Below, piece after piece: positions 35,955 to 45,941 of a stretch of DNA of 64,000 bases. The DNA is from JADKHC01 sp047600805. Its GTDB lineage: Bacteria > Verrucomicrobiota > Verrucomicrobiia > Opitutales > Opitutaceae. The stretch spans positions 1,302,001-1,366,000 of the forward strand of contig JASGKG010000001.1 in NCBI GenBank assembly GCA_047600805.1. Reading direction: 5' to 3'. A model generated the notes under the pieces. The model was not told the origin of the DNA, searched no databases, and saw only the letters and a program-made list of their open reading frames with translations. How positions within the stretch are numbered: the stretch's first letter is position 1; every line of letters begins with the position of its first letter. Position numbers and translations under genes: made by a program.

Positions 35955-36194
35955 TCAACCTAGTGGACTATTTATATCGAGCAAAGGACCAGCGCTATTA
36001 TCGGCTCTTCGCTGTTTGCTGGGCAGCGCGATCAGTCCGCCATAGCTGTGTCCAAAAAGGAAACGTGCGTTTGTCGCCCGCTGCAAAGCTGCCATCAAAA
36101 GCTCGATCCCCTTAGCTTGCGCTAAGTCGTGGACCTCAACCAAGTGCAAACTGCAAAGTTTGGCCCCTTTAAAAGTCTCCTTTAAAGCCTCCAT
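35955..36194 (-). pseudogene. Possible remnant of an alpha/beta-hydrolase
   Basis: A minus-strand frame of 79 codons reads KGIELLMAALQRA then ARFLFGHSYGGLIAL, the helix, strand and GHSxGG nucleophile elbow of alpha/beta hydrolases. The frame has an upstream in-frame stop and no further fold elements after the elbow, so it can only be a fragment. It could also be chance. The rest of 35846-36318 shows no other gene. Confidence 0.3.
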
Positions 36195-36318
36195 AACGCG
36201 GACAAGCTGATCGACGGATCAAACGCTGCGAGCCTTCTGCCGAATAGGAAATATTGAGAGTTGCCCAGATGCGGGCGCGAAGTGCACCGCGCCTGATTCC
36301 TCCACGAACGGTGTGAGA

Positions 36319-37038
36319 TCAAAAATGTTGTCTGAGCGAGAAGCTGAACGTGTGGCTCTTCTCGTAAAGACTGCTGTTGCTCGATCCCATAAAGGTTATG
36401 CGCTCTGATTGCATGATGCGATAGCCCGCCTCGATCTGAGTTGCTTCGGCGACTTTGTAAACCAGACCTAGGCCCAATCCTCCCGTAAGCCGGTTGCCTT
36501 CCAGAGCAGTGCTGAAGCTCGTTGCAGGAGTCCCTGCCGGCTTAGAAAAACTCACATCGGTGTTGCCCAAAACCGCCCCGTAATACGGACGCAGTTTAGC
36601 TTCTTTCTTGCCGAAATAATGGCGAAAGGAAGCGAGGACGTTTTCAACCTTCATATTACCTGAGTAGGTGGCACTGCTGTACGGGTTGTTTTGCGTAATT
36701 ATGTAGCTGCCCGTGAATCGCGTGATGGTTCCCTCAGCGCCCATTTCAAAGCTTTGGTTTTGCCCCCACACAAATCCGACGGAAAGTCCTCCGCCAAGAC
36801 CATCGCTGGAAGCGGAGAAACGCGTGGTATCGTAGGAGATGACCCCGGCACTGGAAACCGTGGATCCGCTGTGGTAAAAGAACGACGCCCTGCTGCTAGA
36901 GGGCAGCCGCGTATATTGCGCGATCGGGCGAACGTAGAAATAAGGCCGATTGGCGAACAGGTCGCATGCACCAATCGAACAGCTCAAAACCGCCAGAACG
37001 ACAACGCGGCGAAGGAAAAAACGATTAGGGGTAGGCAT
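36319..37038 (-). CDS. Outer-membrane beta-barrel protein
   Basis: A 239-residue protein with an N-terminal signal (RRVVVLAVLSCSIGACDLFA) and a series of alternating polar/hydrophobic strands (SVGFVWGQNQSFEMGAEG, NVLASFRHYFGKKEAKLRPYYGAVLG, EAGYRIMQ). It ends in HTFSFSLRQHF with a C-terminal Phe, the usual recognition signal for BAM-dependent barrel assembly. It resembles small OmpW/OmpA-like eight-stranded barrels. Ligand or role unknown. Confidence 0.82.
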   Translation of the reverse strand: MPTPNRFFLRRVVVLAVLSCSIGACDLFANRPYFYVRPIAQYTRLPSSSRASFFYHSGSTVSSAGVISYDTTRFSASSDGLGGGLSVGFVWGQNQSFEMGAEGTITRFTGSYIITQNNPYSSATYSGNMKVENVLASFRHYFGKKEAKLRPYYGAVLGNTDVSFSKPAGTPATSFSTALEGNRLTGGLGLGLVYKVAEATQIEAGYRIMQSERITFMGSSNSSLYEKSHTFSFSLRQHF

Positions 37039-37371
37039 CGCTTCGGAAATTAAGTGGCGCCATGCGGGTGTCGAGAAGGTTCTACGCGTGAGGCTTGTTC
37101 CTATGGTGGAGGTTCGGTTAATCTATAGTGGCTGTGTCTGCACCTCCGGACAATTTACTCACGAGCGAATTCCTAAACCCCCTCAGGGAGGTGTACCGCG
37201 AATTCGGAGCCGACCGCCGCCTGATCGGCCGTCGCACAATCAGTCCAGTTTGGCTCACGCCGCAAAAAATATGGGGAAGGCCGACCCCGTGGCTCCGACT
37301 CGGCAACTCAGCTCGATGGGAACCGAAATCTTCTTCTATGAGTGCTGGGTAAGGTGGGTTTACGGTCGTTT
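37039..37371. other. Gene-free stretch upstream of the 21-bp repeat array
   Basis: About 330 bases between the barrel gene start and the repeat array. Short open frames exist on both strands but none shows a motif or protein-like composition. It probably contains the promoter of the barrel gene. Confidence 0.4.
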
Positions 37372-37745
37372 TGGCGATCGTCAGCGGCGTTCGGGTTAGT
37401 GTTAGCGGGCATTTGACCACTGTCAGGGCTCATCTAGCGACTGTTAGTCTCAATTAGCTCACGGCAGTCTCAATCCAGCGACTGTCTGCGGGAGTTCGCT
37501 CACTGTCAGCAGCCTTCCGGCGAGTGTCAGTGGCCGTTTGGCGACTGTTAGCGCGTGTTTAGCGACTGTCAGTCTCGATTGGACCGTCGCAGTCTCAATT
37601 TGGCGATCGTCAGCGGGCGTTAGCTTACTGTCAGCGGCTGTTCGGCGGCTGTCAGTGTTCATTTGGCAACTGTCAGTGCCCGTGCGGAAGCGGTCAGTTG
37701 TCGTCCAGAAGCCGTCAGCGATTGTTCGAGGACTGTCACTTTTAG
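37372..37745. repeat. Degenerate 21-bp tandem repeat array, about 18 copies
   Basis: Units share the core (gcgact)GTCAG(c/t) followed by a variable GC/T-rich part. The conserved GTCAG begins at 37380, 37401, 37422, 37443, 37463, 37484, 37505, 37526, 37547, 37568, 37588, 37609, 37630, 37651, 37672, 37693, 37714 and 37735: 18 copies with spacing 21, except two of 20. Copies differ at many positions, so the array is old. Because two units are one base short, no reading frame keeps a heptad through the whole array, which argues it is non-coding. It sits in an 813-base gene-free region between two leftward genes. Confidence 0.85.
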
Positions 37746-37851
37746 CTCGGTCGAAGTCCGCCTCAGGACAAACGATGCGCATGCCCGCGGACGCTGGTTC
37801 AACGTAAAGTTTCGTCGTGCTCGTGCTTGGAAAACGAATTCCCGAAGCGCT

Positions 37852-39018
37852 TCAATTCGCCAATTCAGGAGACCGATTAACGATCGCAGTACCCAGCGGC
37901 TGCCTTTGCTCTTCGGGAAAAATGGATTTTCGCAACAGCAGAAAGGTTCTCTCGACGGTGAAATAGAGGAGTGCGCCGACAAGGAAAGCCGAACCAGCGT
38001 AGATGAGTAAAGCTTGCGTGCCTCCTTTTGCGACTGACTCAGGCCAGAAGGTGCGGACCGCGTGCCAAGTCATCTTGTGGCTCAAATATAGGCTGAAGGT
38101 GATAGTCGCGATCGCCTTGGCTCCCGGAATGCTGAATTTGCCGAAGATGCTTTTGGTGCTGATGCAGCCCGCTGCTACGAGGGCCAAGCTGAGCGAGAGG
38201 AGAGGGAAGCCGAAGACCGACGCGTTGAAATCGGTGCGAGCACGAGCGACACAAATCGCCACCGCGATGCTGACGACGCCAGCGCCGAGAACGAGATAGG
38301 AGTTGTCCATCGTCCATCGCCAAAGGCGCGGCCTGAACCACTGGATGGATACAAGCATGACGCCTGCAAGAAGTCCATCGAGTCGAGCATGTGTTGGATA
38401 GTAGATCATTTCCACATACGGCATGCCTTGCGGATGCGGAACGTTGACGTAGTTGCACCAAATATACGCTCGGAGCAGCATCCCACCGCCCATGATGAAA
38501 AGGCCAGTGGCTACCGTGGATTTCCACGACGGCTTGCGCATCAATAGCCAGACCAGCAGGGGAAAGATCAGGTAAAAATGCTCCTCCACGCACAAGGACC
38601 ACGCGTGCGAAAACGTGCGATTGTGTTTGTAGTCGATTAGGAAGTTCTCGGTAAACGTCAGGAACTGCCAAGTCGGTTGCATGCCGCTCGATTCGCGCAG
38701 AATCGGGAAAACGGAATAAAGGGTCACGATCACCCAGTAGGTCGGCAGAATGCGAAACGCTCGGCGCAGGTAGAACGAACCGATATTTGGTGTCTGGCCA
38801 CTGGCGTAGGCTTTGAGCAACTGCGATCCGATCAAGTACCCACTAAGGACGAAAAATAAATCCACACCCATCCAGCCGAGCTTTCCCAAAGCAGGCAGCG
38901 GCGCGCCTAGCCCTTCAGTCATTCCGTGAAAAAGCAGCACCCACAGAATCGCAATTGCACGCAGAAGGTCGAGGCCAGGAAGACGTTTTGTCGGCACGTT
39001 AAGAGCGGTAATTTTCAC
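37852..39018 (-). CDS. Acyltransferase 3 family membrane protein
   Basis: A 388-residue protein with about ten membrane helices. The N-terminal GLDLLRAIAILWVLLFHG and GVDLFFVLSGYLIGSQLL, then FYLRRAFRILPTYW and WSLCVEEHFYL, are the family's signature segments. These enzymes acetylate or otherwise O-acylate cell-surface polysaccharides or peptidoglycan. The downstream neighbour on the same strand is not obviously linked. A second family member lies at 41094-42119. Confidence 0.92.
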   Translation of the reverse strand: MKITALNVPTKRLPGLDLLRAIAILWVLLFHGMTEGLGAPLPALGKLGWMGVDLFFVLSGYLIGSQLLKAYASGQTPNIGSFYLRRAFRILPTYWVIVTLYSVFPILRESSGMQPTWQFLTFTENFLIDYKHNRTFSHAWSLCVEEHFYLIFPLLVWLLMRKPSWKSTVATGLFIMGGGMLLRAYIWCNYVNVPHPQGMPYVEMIYYPTHARLDGLLAGVMLVSIQWFRPRLWRWTMDNSYLVLGAGVVSIAVAICVARARTDFNASVFGFPLLSLSLALVAAGCISTKSIFGKFSIPGAKAIATITFSLYLSHKMTWHAVRTFWPESVAKGGTQALLIYAGSAFLVGALLYFTVERTFLLLRKSIFPEEQRQPLGTAIVNRSPELAN

Positions 39019-39074
39019 CGGAACAGCTGACGAGAATAAATCGCGACAAGTTATTCCCAGCGCCTTTGTCGCGA

Positions 39075-39109
39075 AAAATAAAAAACCCAGGCCTCGAGGC
39101 CTGGGTTTT
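39075..39109 (-). terminator. Strong terminator after glnS
   Basis: A palindromic stem of 12 bp with a TCGA loop (AAAACCCAGGCC/GGCCTGGGTTTT, 39082-39109), followed on the minus strand by T-rich sequence. Placed about 35 bases after the glnS stop, and could act from both sides. Confidence 0.9.
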
Positions 39110-39142
39110 GAAGAATAGAGGGAACTAAAAATAAGTCTTAGG

Positions 39143-40951
<1,809 letters not shown>

Positions 40952-41093
40952 GGAAAAACGCGTATGCAATGGGATCGTTGGGCGCGTTGCAATGCAGCTT
41001 TTACCAGGATCTCACCCGATAAGAGCCTGCGGCAGCCGGCCATGAACCGCTAATTGGCTGCTGCGGCCGTGCCTGACCGAGGAAGTTCGGCTA

Positions 41094-42119
41094 CTACCGG
41101 GCGTATTTCCGCAGCCATTTGAAAATGACCCGCTCCGTGAAAACGCAGAAGGTGAGTAGCACCGCAATGTAGAGCACATACTCAAGCACGGGGTTTTGGA
41201 TGAACGAGAAGTACGAGGCTTTGACGACCAAAGGCCAATGCGCGATGTAGAGCGCGTACGAAATCCCGGATGCCAGAATCGCAGGACCGACTGTCCACGC
41301 AAAGCCGAACCAATTCAACCGCCTCCAGGCAAAACCCAGCAGCAGCAGAATAATTCCCGCGAAGAGGTGGCGGGGCTCGATCCACGGGTGCAGGCCAAAG
41401 GAATGATGGCCGCCGTGTGTTCCAAACCACACTGCGCGGATGGCGAGCGGCGTGGCAGCGGCGATCACATAGAACATGGGCCAACGCAGGTTTTTCAAGG
41501 TCACCGACTGCGGATGTGCACAGTAAAGCCGGGCGATCTCCACGCCGATCCACCAGAGCGGCAGATAGAGCAAAACGCGGTTCACGATGTTCGGAAGAAC
41601 GATGTAGGAAAGTGCCGCAACAACGCCGGCCACACCAACCACGTGCTTTTGGCGTTCACCCGCCACGTAACACGCGATCGGAAAGAACAGCATGTAAAAC
41701 CACCACTCATACGATAGCGACCACAGCGGGAAAATGCCGAAGACCGTCGGGACAACCACTCCCGGTTTTTCCAAGGCAAAATCCTGCAGCATGAAAAGAT
41801 TGCCGATCAGCTCCTTCGTGAATCCCGGTTGATACTTACAGTGGTTGTCGAGAAGCCAGACGAGCAACAGCAGCGGAATGAGCACCGAATAGATGCGAAC
41901 GAAACGCTTTTTCAGATAGCTGAAAAAACCCTCATGCAGCCGCTTGTGCGCTGCGAAATAGATCACAAAACCTGACAGCAGGAAAAATCCCATCACGGCC
42001 TCCTGGGTCGCGAGGAAAATGAAATTGAATCCGAAGAAATTTCCTTTTGCAGGAAAATGCGCCAGAAAAACAAAGAGCGCGAGAAATCCACGAATCGCTT
42101 CTAGGCGCAGAATTTTCAA
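41094..42119 (-). CDS. Acyltransferase 3 family membrane protein
   Basis: A 341-residue membrane protein with the acyltransferase-3 hallmarks RLEAIRGFLALFVFLAHF, FFLLSGFVIYFAAHKRL, YLKKRFVRIYSVLIP and WSLSYEWWFYMLFFP. About ten membrane helices. It probably O-acylates a surface polysaccharide. It lies upstream of glnS, so the two acyltransferases flank glnS on the same strand, but they are only moderately similar and the glnS gene separates them. Confidence 0.9.
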   Translation of the reverse strand: MKILRLEAIRGFLALFVFLAHFPAKGNFFGFNFIFLATQEAVMGFFLLSGFVIYFAAHKRLHEGFFSYLKKRFVRIYSVLIPLLLLVWLLDNHCKYQPGFTKELIGNLFMLQDFALEKPGVVVPTVFGIFPLWSLSYEWWFYMLFFPIACYVAGERQKHVVGVAGVVAALSYIVLPNIVNRVLLYLPLWWIGVEIARLYCAHPQSVTLKNLRWPMFYVIAAATPLAIRAVWFGTHGGHHSFGLHPWIEPRHLFAGIILLLLGFAWRRLNWFGFAWTVGPAILASGISYALYIAHWPLVVKASYFSFIQNPVLEYVLYIAVLLTFCVFTERVIFKWLRKYAR

Positions 42120-42249
42120 AGGGCCTTTCGTTCCGCAGTCACGTGGCTACCGCACTTGGTTGTTGTTCCGTGTGTTGCCGGAACGTCGATGAACCCACTG
42201 CGCCGCGCGACCGAGTTGAGCTCAGTGTTTCGGTCATCGGCACGTCTCT

Positions 42250-44001
42250 CTAGATTCCCGTTGCGGGTGTTGTCGTGGTCGACGTCGTAGCGGCCGCGGC
42301 TGTCGGGGGCGGAAGCACACCTTCAGCCTGCATTTCGCGAAGCACGGAGGTGATGTACGGAATAAGTTGTTTCTTGCGGCTGACCACGCCCGGCATGTCG
42401 AAAATTTCGTTTTGTTCGACGTGCGGGTAGGTGACGCGCGAAATGAATTCGGCGTCGCCCTTCACCAATAGCAGTGAGTTTTGTGTGTTGATGTCGGTTA
42501 TGAGCAACGAAGCAAAAGCGAGTCCCTCAGCCTGTGCGACCTGTTCGAGGGCAGTCGCGAGCTTCTTGGAGTGCGCCCAGAAATTACCGAAGCCCAGTTC
42601 TTCGACTTGGGAAACAGAATAGCGCACGCCCATCTCGTCGTAGATTTTAAAGTCGGAGCGAATGACTTTTTCGGGCGAGTTCGCGATGATGACTGAACCC
42701 GAGCTGAAAATCGTGTTAGCGAGTTCGCCGGAATTGACGTCGGCGATTTTCGACAACCAATCGAGCAACGACGCGTCTTTTTCCGTCGTGGTCGGGCTAT
42801 TCAGGTGAAGCGTATCGGAAATAATTCCGCTCATCATCATGCCGGCGATTTCTGGTTTCGGCGTGAGTCCTTCGCGGCGAAACATGTCGGCTACGATCGT
42901 GCAGGTTGAGCCCACGGGTTCGTTGATGAAAAGGATCGGCTGCTGTGTGTTCAACACGCCCAGTCGGTGGTGATCGATCACTTCCGTGATGGTGACTTCT
43001 GCGGCGCCCGGAACAGCTTGGGTCATTTCGTTGTGGTCGACGAGGACGAGGCGCGTTTTTACCGGTTTCAAAACGTCCGTTTTTGTGAGGATGCCCTGCA
43101 ACCGCCCTTCATCGTCGACGACCATGTACGCGGCCGTGTTCGAGGCGGCGATTTTTCGGCGCAAATCGCCGATGCGGACGTCGGCGCTGAGCGACGCGAA
43201 CTTGCGGTCGATCATGCCCTCGATGACCGAAGCGGTTCGGATGACCCACGCGGTTGTGGCAGAGTCGTAATTACTCACGATCAGGCTCACGCCGGCCTTG
43301 CGCGCCTGCTCAACGACTTCTTCGTCGATCGGCAGATTTCCCGTGACAACGAGCGCGCGTACGCCGATCTGAATCGAGCGCTGTTGGATATCCCAACGAT
43401 CACCGACAACGATAATCGATTGTTCGGGAGTCACGCCTTCGACCTCGGAAAATTTGCCGAACGATCGCACATCCATGGCGCCGATGCGCACGAACAAATC
43501 TTCCGTGCGATCGGGATCGGTCATGTGAATCACGCGGCCTTTCAGCGCGCGTGCGATGTGAGCCAACGACGTATGGACCTTGCGCATTTCGCGAGGTGCG
43601 CGCATTCGCGGAATGAAATAACCACCCAATTGAAAGACGGAAATTGAACCGAGAACGCGCTTGTCCGGTGTAGTGACCGGGAGAATACGCACGTCGTGTT
43701 CGTCGATGAGCTCGAGTGCTTCGGCGCACGTGGCGGTAGGCGAAACGGAGAGCACGTTGGCGTTCATGACGTCGTGCACGCGCGGCGTGACGTCGCTCAG
43801 ATAAAGCGGTAGTGGCTGCCGAAAACGGTTGAGGACGGTGTCGATGCGGGCGTTGGAGTTTCCGCAACGTGCCGCGATGTAACCTTTTTCGCCGCGGGTT
43901 TCCTTGTAAGCCACATAAGCGATGGCCGAGCAGATAGCGTCGGTATCGGGATTTCTATGGCCGATGACGTAGGTGGCGGGAGTAGTGGTAGCGGCTGTCA
44001 T
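42250..44001 (-). CDS. ppaC: Manganese-dependent inorganic pyrophosphatase with CBS and DRTGG domains
   Basis: A 583-residue family II (DHH) pyrophosphatase. The DHH metal motifs are GHRNPDTDAIC at the N terminus and VIDHHRLG later. Inserted between them are a CBS pair (VMNANVLSVSPTATCAEALELIDEHDVRILPVT and later IGDLRRKIAAS...VVDDEGRLQGILTKTD) and a DRTGG-like segment in between. Such CBS-PPases are inhibited or activated by adenine nucleotides. The C-terminal DHHA2 domain follows and the end is a Thr/Ala-rich tail (ATTSTTTTPAT). The ATG at 44001 is chosen; there is no clear ribosome-binding site. Confidence 0.9.
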   Translation of the reverse strand: MTAATTTPATYVIGHRNPDTDAICSAIAYVAYKETRGEKGYIAARCGNSNARIDTVLNRFRQPLPLYLSDVTPRVHDVMNANVLSVSPTATCAEALELIDEHDVRILPVTTPDKRVLGSISVFQLGGYFIPRMRAPREMRKVHTSLAHIARALKGRVIHMTDPDRTEDLFVRIGAMDVRSFGKFSEVEGVTPEQSIIVVGDRWDIQQRSIQIGVRALVVTGNLPIDEEVVEQARKAGVSLIVSNYDSATTAWVIRTASVIEGMIDRKFASLSADVRIGDLRRKIAASNTAAYMVVDDEGRLQGILTKTDVLKPVKTRLVLVDHNEMTQAVPGAAEVTITEVIDHHRLGVLNTQQPILFINEPVGSTCTIVADMFRREGLTPKPEIAGMMMSGIISDTLHLNSPTTTEKDASLLDWLSKIADVNSGELANTIFSSGSVIIANSPEKVIRSDFKIYDEMGVRYSVSQVEELGFGNFWAHSKKLATALEQVAQAEGLAFASLLITDINTQNSLLLVKGDAEFISRVTYPHVEQNEIFDMPGVVSRKKQLIPYITSVLREMQAEGVLPPPTAAAATTSTTTTPATGI

Positions 44002-44298
44002 TGAACGTTTGTCGGAAGATGCAAGTTTCGTTCCCGAATGCAACGGCGGTCATCAGTTCGGCTTTCTGCCGAACCGTTGCGGGAGGGGTGCTGTGGTTAT
44101 GGAAGAAGAAAAGCAAATGACGGCGGCCGAACGGCGTCGCCGATCATGCGACGCGCGAATGCCGAACGTCTAGCGGTTTGTTCTCAAGCTGCACACACCT
44201 AAAAGCGTTCTCACGCCGTAGCAGAGCCGTTCCCCAGGGTACGGTTCGCCACGTTGCTGAGCTGGACAAATTCGCAGCGCGCTTTCTAAGCTGAGGGG

Positions 44299-45165
44299 AT
44301 GAAGATCTTCCTCGATGGCAAATTTGTTGACCAAGCTGACGCTAAAATCTCCGTGTTCGATCACGGACTTCTTTACGGCGACGGCATTTTCGAAGGCATC
44401 CGCCTTTATCAGGGCAACATCTTCCGCCTCGATGAACATCTCGAGCGGCTCGAGTATTCCGCGAAGGCGATTCTTCTCAAAATGCCGTGGACGCGTCAGG
44501 AAATCGCCGAGGCGACGTGTGAGTCCTGCCGCCAAAATAACCTCACGGATGGTTATATCCGTTTGGTCGTCACGCGCGGAGTGGGCGACTTGGGCCTTTC
44601 GCCGTGGCTTTGTCCCAAACCGTCGATTTTCATCATCGCGGACAAGATCAACCTTTACCCAGCCGAATACTACACGAAGGGCTTGGAAATCGTCACAGTG
44701 CCGACCCGTCGCGTGAATCCGGCGGCGTTCAGCCCGGCGATCAAGTCGCTCAATTATCTCAACAACATCCTCGCCAAAATCGAAGCCAAGCAGGCCGGCG
44801 CACTCGAGGCGATTATGTTGAACGACCAAGGCTTCGTCGCTGAGTGCACCGGCGACAACATCTTCATCATCCACAAAGGCGAGATTATCACGCCGGCCGC
44901 CTCGCAAGGTGCGCTCAAAGGCATTACCCGCGATGCGATCTTTGATATTGCGAAGGAAATTGGCGTGCCGATTCGCGAGGCTAACCTCACGCGCTACGAC
45001 GTCTGGAATGCCGACGAGTGCTTCCTGACCGGAACGGGCGCGGAAGTGATCCCGGTAGTGAAACTGGACGGCCGCGAGATTGGCACAGGGAAGCCCGGCG
45101 CGATTACGCAGCGCGTGCTCGCATCGTTTCGCCGACGCGTTTCGACTGAAGGCACGCGAATCTGA
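44299..45165 (+). CDS. ilvE: Branched-chain amino acid aminotransferase
   Basis: A 288-residue fold-type IV aminotransferase with the PLP Lys149 in SPAIKSLNYLNNIL and cofactor Glu182 in GFVAECTGDNIFI. VFDHGLLYGDGIFEGIRLY and RLDEHLERL are the usual start. A GAGGGG ribosome-binding site precedes the ATG. It catalyses the last step of Leu, Ile and Val synthesis. It is more canonical than the paralogue at 8101-9018. Confidence 0.9.
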   Translation: MKIFLDGKFVDQADAKISVFDHGLLYGDGIFEGIRLYQGNIFRLDEHLERLEYSAKAILLKMPWTRQEIAEATCESCRQNNLTDGYIRLVVTRGVGDLGLSPWLCPKPSIFIIADKINLYPAEYYTKGLEIVTVPTRRVNPAAFSPAIKSLNYLNNILAKIEAKQAGALEAIMLNDQGFVAECTGDNIFIIHKGEIITPAASQGALKGITRDAIFDIAKEIGVPIREANLTRYDVWNADECFLTGTGAEVIPVVKLDGREIGTGKPGAITQRVLASFRRRVSTEGTRI

Positions 45166-45411
45166 AGCCAGAATGCCGTTTACCGATGGACGCCGGTTGG
45201 TGCGACAACCACGGTGCCCACTGTGACAAAAACGCGCTATAGGTGTGACCCTGTAGCGCTCAGAGCTCCAGCTTTCCTACGCAGGAATAACGGTTGCCTA
45301 GGTCTTGCCAGCAACGGAATGAATGGCATGGTTGGTGCAAGACAGTCTGCATGTTAGGCAATATTCCTCGTCGCAATTTTAACAGCTCTGTGTCGATAGT
45401 TTCGGTGGACG

Positions 45412-45420
45412 TGCTATAAT
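45412..45420 (+). promoter_or_regulatory. Extended -10 promoter of the mcsA operon, possibly leaderless
   Basis: TGCTATAAT (45412-45420) is a perfect extended -10 element (TG-N-TATAAT). The ATG of mcsA begins 7 bases after it (45428), which is about where transcription would start, and the bases between (tctttcc) contain no ribosome-binding site. No good -35 box is seen at 16-18 bases. Confidence 0.6.
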
Positions 45421-45427
45421 TCTTTCC

Positions 45428-45937
45428 ATGGCTAGCCCTCTAAAATGTGATCTCTGCGCAAAACCGGCGACGGTTCATCTTACGCAGATCGTTAATAACA
45501 AGGTTCATAAGGTGGACCTGTGTGAGGCGTGCGCACAGGCCAAAGGCGTGACCGATCCCAGCGGTTTTTCGTTGGCCGATTTGCTGTTGAAAGCCTCTCT
45601 TACGCCCGAAGCCGCGGCTATGGAAGGTTTGCGCTGCGAGCACTGCGGGTTCACGCAAGGCGATTTTAAGAAACACGGCCGCTTCGGCTGCCCGCACTGT
45701 TACGAAACCTTCAAGAGCATGATCGAGCCGATGCTTGATAACATGCACAAGGGCACCACTCACACTGGCAAAGTTCCACACAAAGCACTCGATCGAAAAC
45801 TTCTCACTGACCGCATCAGCAAACTCGAACTCAACCTCGAAGAGGCGATCAAAACCGAGCGTTACGAAGACGCCGCCCGATTCCGCGATGAAATCACCCA
45901 AGTCAAACAAACCTTCGGACAAAAGCTCACGAGCTAA
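45428..45937 (+). CDS. mcsA: Protein-arginine kinase activator McsA
   Basis: A 169-residue protein with four CxxC zinc motifs (CDLC, CEAC, CEHC, CPHC) and a C-terminal UVR motif (EEAIKTERYEDAARFRDEITQVK). McsA binds and activates the arginine kinase McsB, encoded 4 bases downstream. Length and domain order match. In Firmicutes the operon also carries ctsR, the repressor; it is not present here. Confidence 0.95.
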   Translation: MASPLKCDLCAKPATVHLTQIVNNKVHKVDLCEACAQAKGVTDPSGFSLADLLLKASLTPEAAAMEGLRCEHCGFTQGDFKKHGRFGCPHCYETFKSMIEPMLDNMHKGTTHTGKVPHKALDRKLLTDRISKLELNLEEAIKTERYEDAARFRDEITQVKQTFGQKLTS

Positions 45938-45941
45938 GGTC

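Noticed and set aside
37372..37745. The 21-bp repeats as a CRISPR array
   Set aside because: Units are contiguous and diverged, with no constant repeat separated by unique spacers of similar length, and no cas genes are near.
37459..37982. Open frames over the repeat array as a heptad-repeat protein gene
   Set aside because: Two 20-base units shift the frame and no single frame keeps the repeat through the whole array. A coding role is therefore not supported.
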